Shown: positions 63,181 through 64,000 of the stretch, in pieces
Position numbering within the stretch: the stretch's first letter is position 1
Layout: every line of letters begins with the position of its first letter
From: Aidingimonas lacisalsi
GTDB lineage: Bacteria; Pseudomonadota; Gammaproteobacteria; Pseudomonadales; Halomonadaceae
Direction: 5' to 3'
DNA length: 64,000 nucleotides
Assembly: GCF_008079445.1 (NCBI RefSeq)
Contig: NZ_VRYH01000002.1
Coordinates: 310,001-374,000, forward strand
Made by a program: the position numbers and the translations under genes
The notes under the pieces: model-generated
Told to the model about the DNA's origin: nothing
Seen by the model: only the letters and a program-made list of their open reading frames with translations
The model's database searches: none

Positions 63181-64000
63181 TTGCAGAGCGATTTCCTGAT
63201 CATCGGCGGTGGTGTTGTCGGTATGGCGGTGGCTTATGGGTTGGTGCGTGCCGGACAACGAGTCACAGTGCTCGATGAAAGTGACGATGCTTTTCGGGCA
63301 TCACGTGGCAATGCGGGACTGACCTGGGTGCAGGGCAAAGGTATCGGCATGCCTCATTATGCCGAATTGAGCCTGGATGCCAGCCTGTCGTGGCCGGCCT
63401 TTGCTGCAGAGCTGGAAGCCCGTACGGAAATCGACATCGAGCATGAATGCCGAGGTGGTGTCGACCTCTGTTTCGATGCCCCGGAAGCCAAGGCGAGACA
63501 GCGCGATTACGCCGAACTCCAATCGTCTTCGCGTCATCTTGCGCAACATTTTCGCTGGGAGTATCTCGACCGACAGGCGTTGCAAACCTGCCTTCCCGGT
63601 TTGGGAAAGAGTATTCACGGAGGGACCTGGTCGCCCCATGATGGACACTGCAATCCATTGCATTTGCTGCGGGCGCTGCATGCCGCATGCCGGTCCCTGG
63701 GTATGGAGTATCATGCTGGCACCCCCGTCTTGTCGCTTTCTCCATGCCTGAACGGCTTTCGTGCCGCTACGCCTGATACCGAATTTCATGCCGAGCGAGT
63801 GATAGTCGCTGCGGGACTCGGTGCTCGTACTCTGGCACCGATGCTGGGATTGACCGGTACAGTGCGGCCCGTGCGGGGTCAAATGCTCGTGACCGAACGG
63901 ATGCCGCGTGTCGAGCAATTACCGACCCCCCAGTTACGCCAGACAGCCACCGGAGGGTACCTGATCGGCGACACCCATGAAGAGGTTGGTTTTGATAAGG
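63181..64000 (+). CDS. FAD-dependent oxidoreductase, DadA/sarcosine oxidase-like (partial)
   Basis: At least 273 residues, open to the window's end. The N-terminal FLIIGGGVVGMAVAYGLVRAG in pieces is the FAD Rossmann motif, VTVLDESDDAFRASRGNAGL in pieces places the DAO fold, and ERVIVAAGLGARTLAPMLGL in pieces with VRPVRGQML is typical of D-amino-acid dehydrogenase-like enzymes. The start is TTG 63181, with AGGAGA 11 bases upstream; no in-frame ATG or GTG is near. The divergent LysR suggests it oxidises an amino acid or N-methyl amine. The 3' end is missing. Confidence 0.85.
   Translation, partial: MQSDFLIIGGGVVGMAVAYGLVRAGQRVTVLDESDDAFRASRGNAGLTWVQGKGIGMPHYAELSLDASLSWPAFAAELEARTEIDIEHECRGGVDLCFDAPEAKARQRDYAELQSSSRHLAQHFRWEYLDRQALQTCLPGLGKSIHGGTWSPHDGHCNPLHLLRALHAACRSLGMEYHAGTPVLSLSPCLNGFRAATPDTEFHAERVIVAAGLGARTLAPMLGLTGTVRPVRGQMLVTERMPRVEQLPTPQLRQTATGGYLIGDTHEEVGFDK

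Overview
The window looks like a chromosomal segment of a halophilic or marine gammaproteobacterium, most plausibly Halomonadaceae (Halomonas or a close relative). This is an inference. It rests on high GC, acidic cytoplasmic proteins, many TRAP and ABC importers for small organic acids, amines and betaines, many LysR regulators, and proteobacterial housekeeping blocks (metK/ahcY with an SAH riboswitch, purEK, ilvD, glcDEFG). I saw no rRNA, tRNA, prophage, transposase or CRISPR array. Coding density is high and nearly all genes are intact.

Layout. 1-2.8 kb: end of metK, an S-adenosylhomocysteine riboswitch, ahcY and a divergent methylenetetrahydrofolate-reductase-like gene, i.e. the activated methyl cycle. 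2.9-7 kb: a fused APH-like/P-loop kinase, an unknown acidic protein and ilvD. 7-10.4 kb (minus): a phosphonate/selenate-type ABC importer with a double-length permease, plus a small HTH protein. 10.7-14.3 kb: a TAXI-TRAP operon (binding protein, DUF1850 protein, fused permease). 14.4-16.1 kb: purE-purK. 16-19.3 kb: a LysR gene divergent from a Tsx/OmpK-like porin, then TraX-like and gamma-glutamylcyclotransferase-like genes.

19.4-29.7 kb is a 10-kb run of plus-strand genes: LysR, TRAP dctQ-dctM-dctP, a second LysR closely similar to the first, a glutamine-synthetase-like ligase, an aldehyde dehydrogenase, an iron alcohol dehydrogenase and a class I glutamine amidotransferase. The last four fit a gamma-glutamylation route: ligate Glu to an amine, oxidise alcohol to aldehyde to acid, then hydrolyse Glu off. 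They may form an uncharacterised amino-alcohol or amine pathway, possibly fed by the TRAP importer. A 7-bp tandem repeat (7.7 copies) sits between the ligase and the aldehyde dehydrogenase. Facing this run, at 29.7-34.1 kb, are a basic-amino-acid-type ABC importer and astE (arginine succinyltransferase pathway).

34.4-47 kb: wrbA, a chemoreceptor, a tartrate/D-malate dehydrogenase with its divergent LysR gene, a glycosyltransferase, a VTT membrane protein, a betaine/choline-type binding protein with gamma-butyrobetaine hydroxylase and a divergent LysR gene, mtfA, and a GNAT-nitrilase fusion. 47.3-51.6 kb: a complete CUT1 (ugp-like) ABC importer. 51.6-53.6 kb: a YbiI-like zinc finger protein, a beta-hydroxyacid dehydrogenase and an orphan TrpF-like protein.

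53.7-60.8 kb is a glycolate module: glcDEFG, the divergent regulator glcC and a lactate/glycolate permease. Matching 11-bp dyads of the form TGGT-N3-ACCA lie upstream of both glcD and the permease, which suggests a small GlcC regulon. The end holds a GST-family gene, a small apparently frameshifted ORF, and a LysR gene divergent from an FAD oxidoreductase that runs off the window.

All functional calls come from reading translated motifs and gene context. No database search was run.
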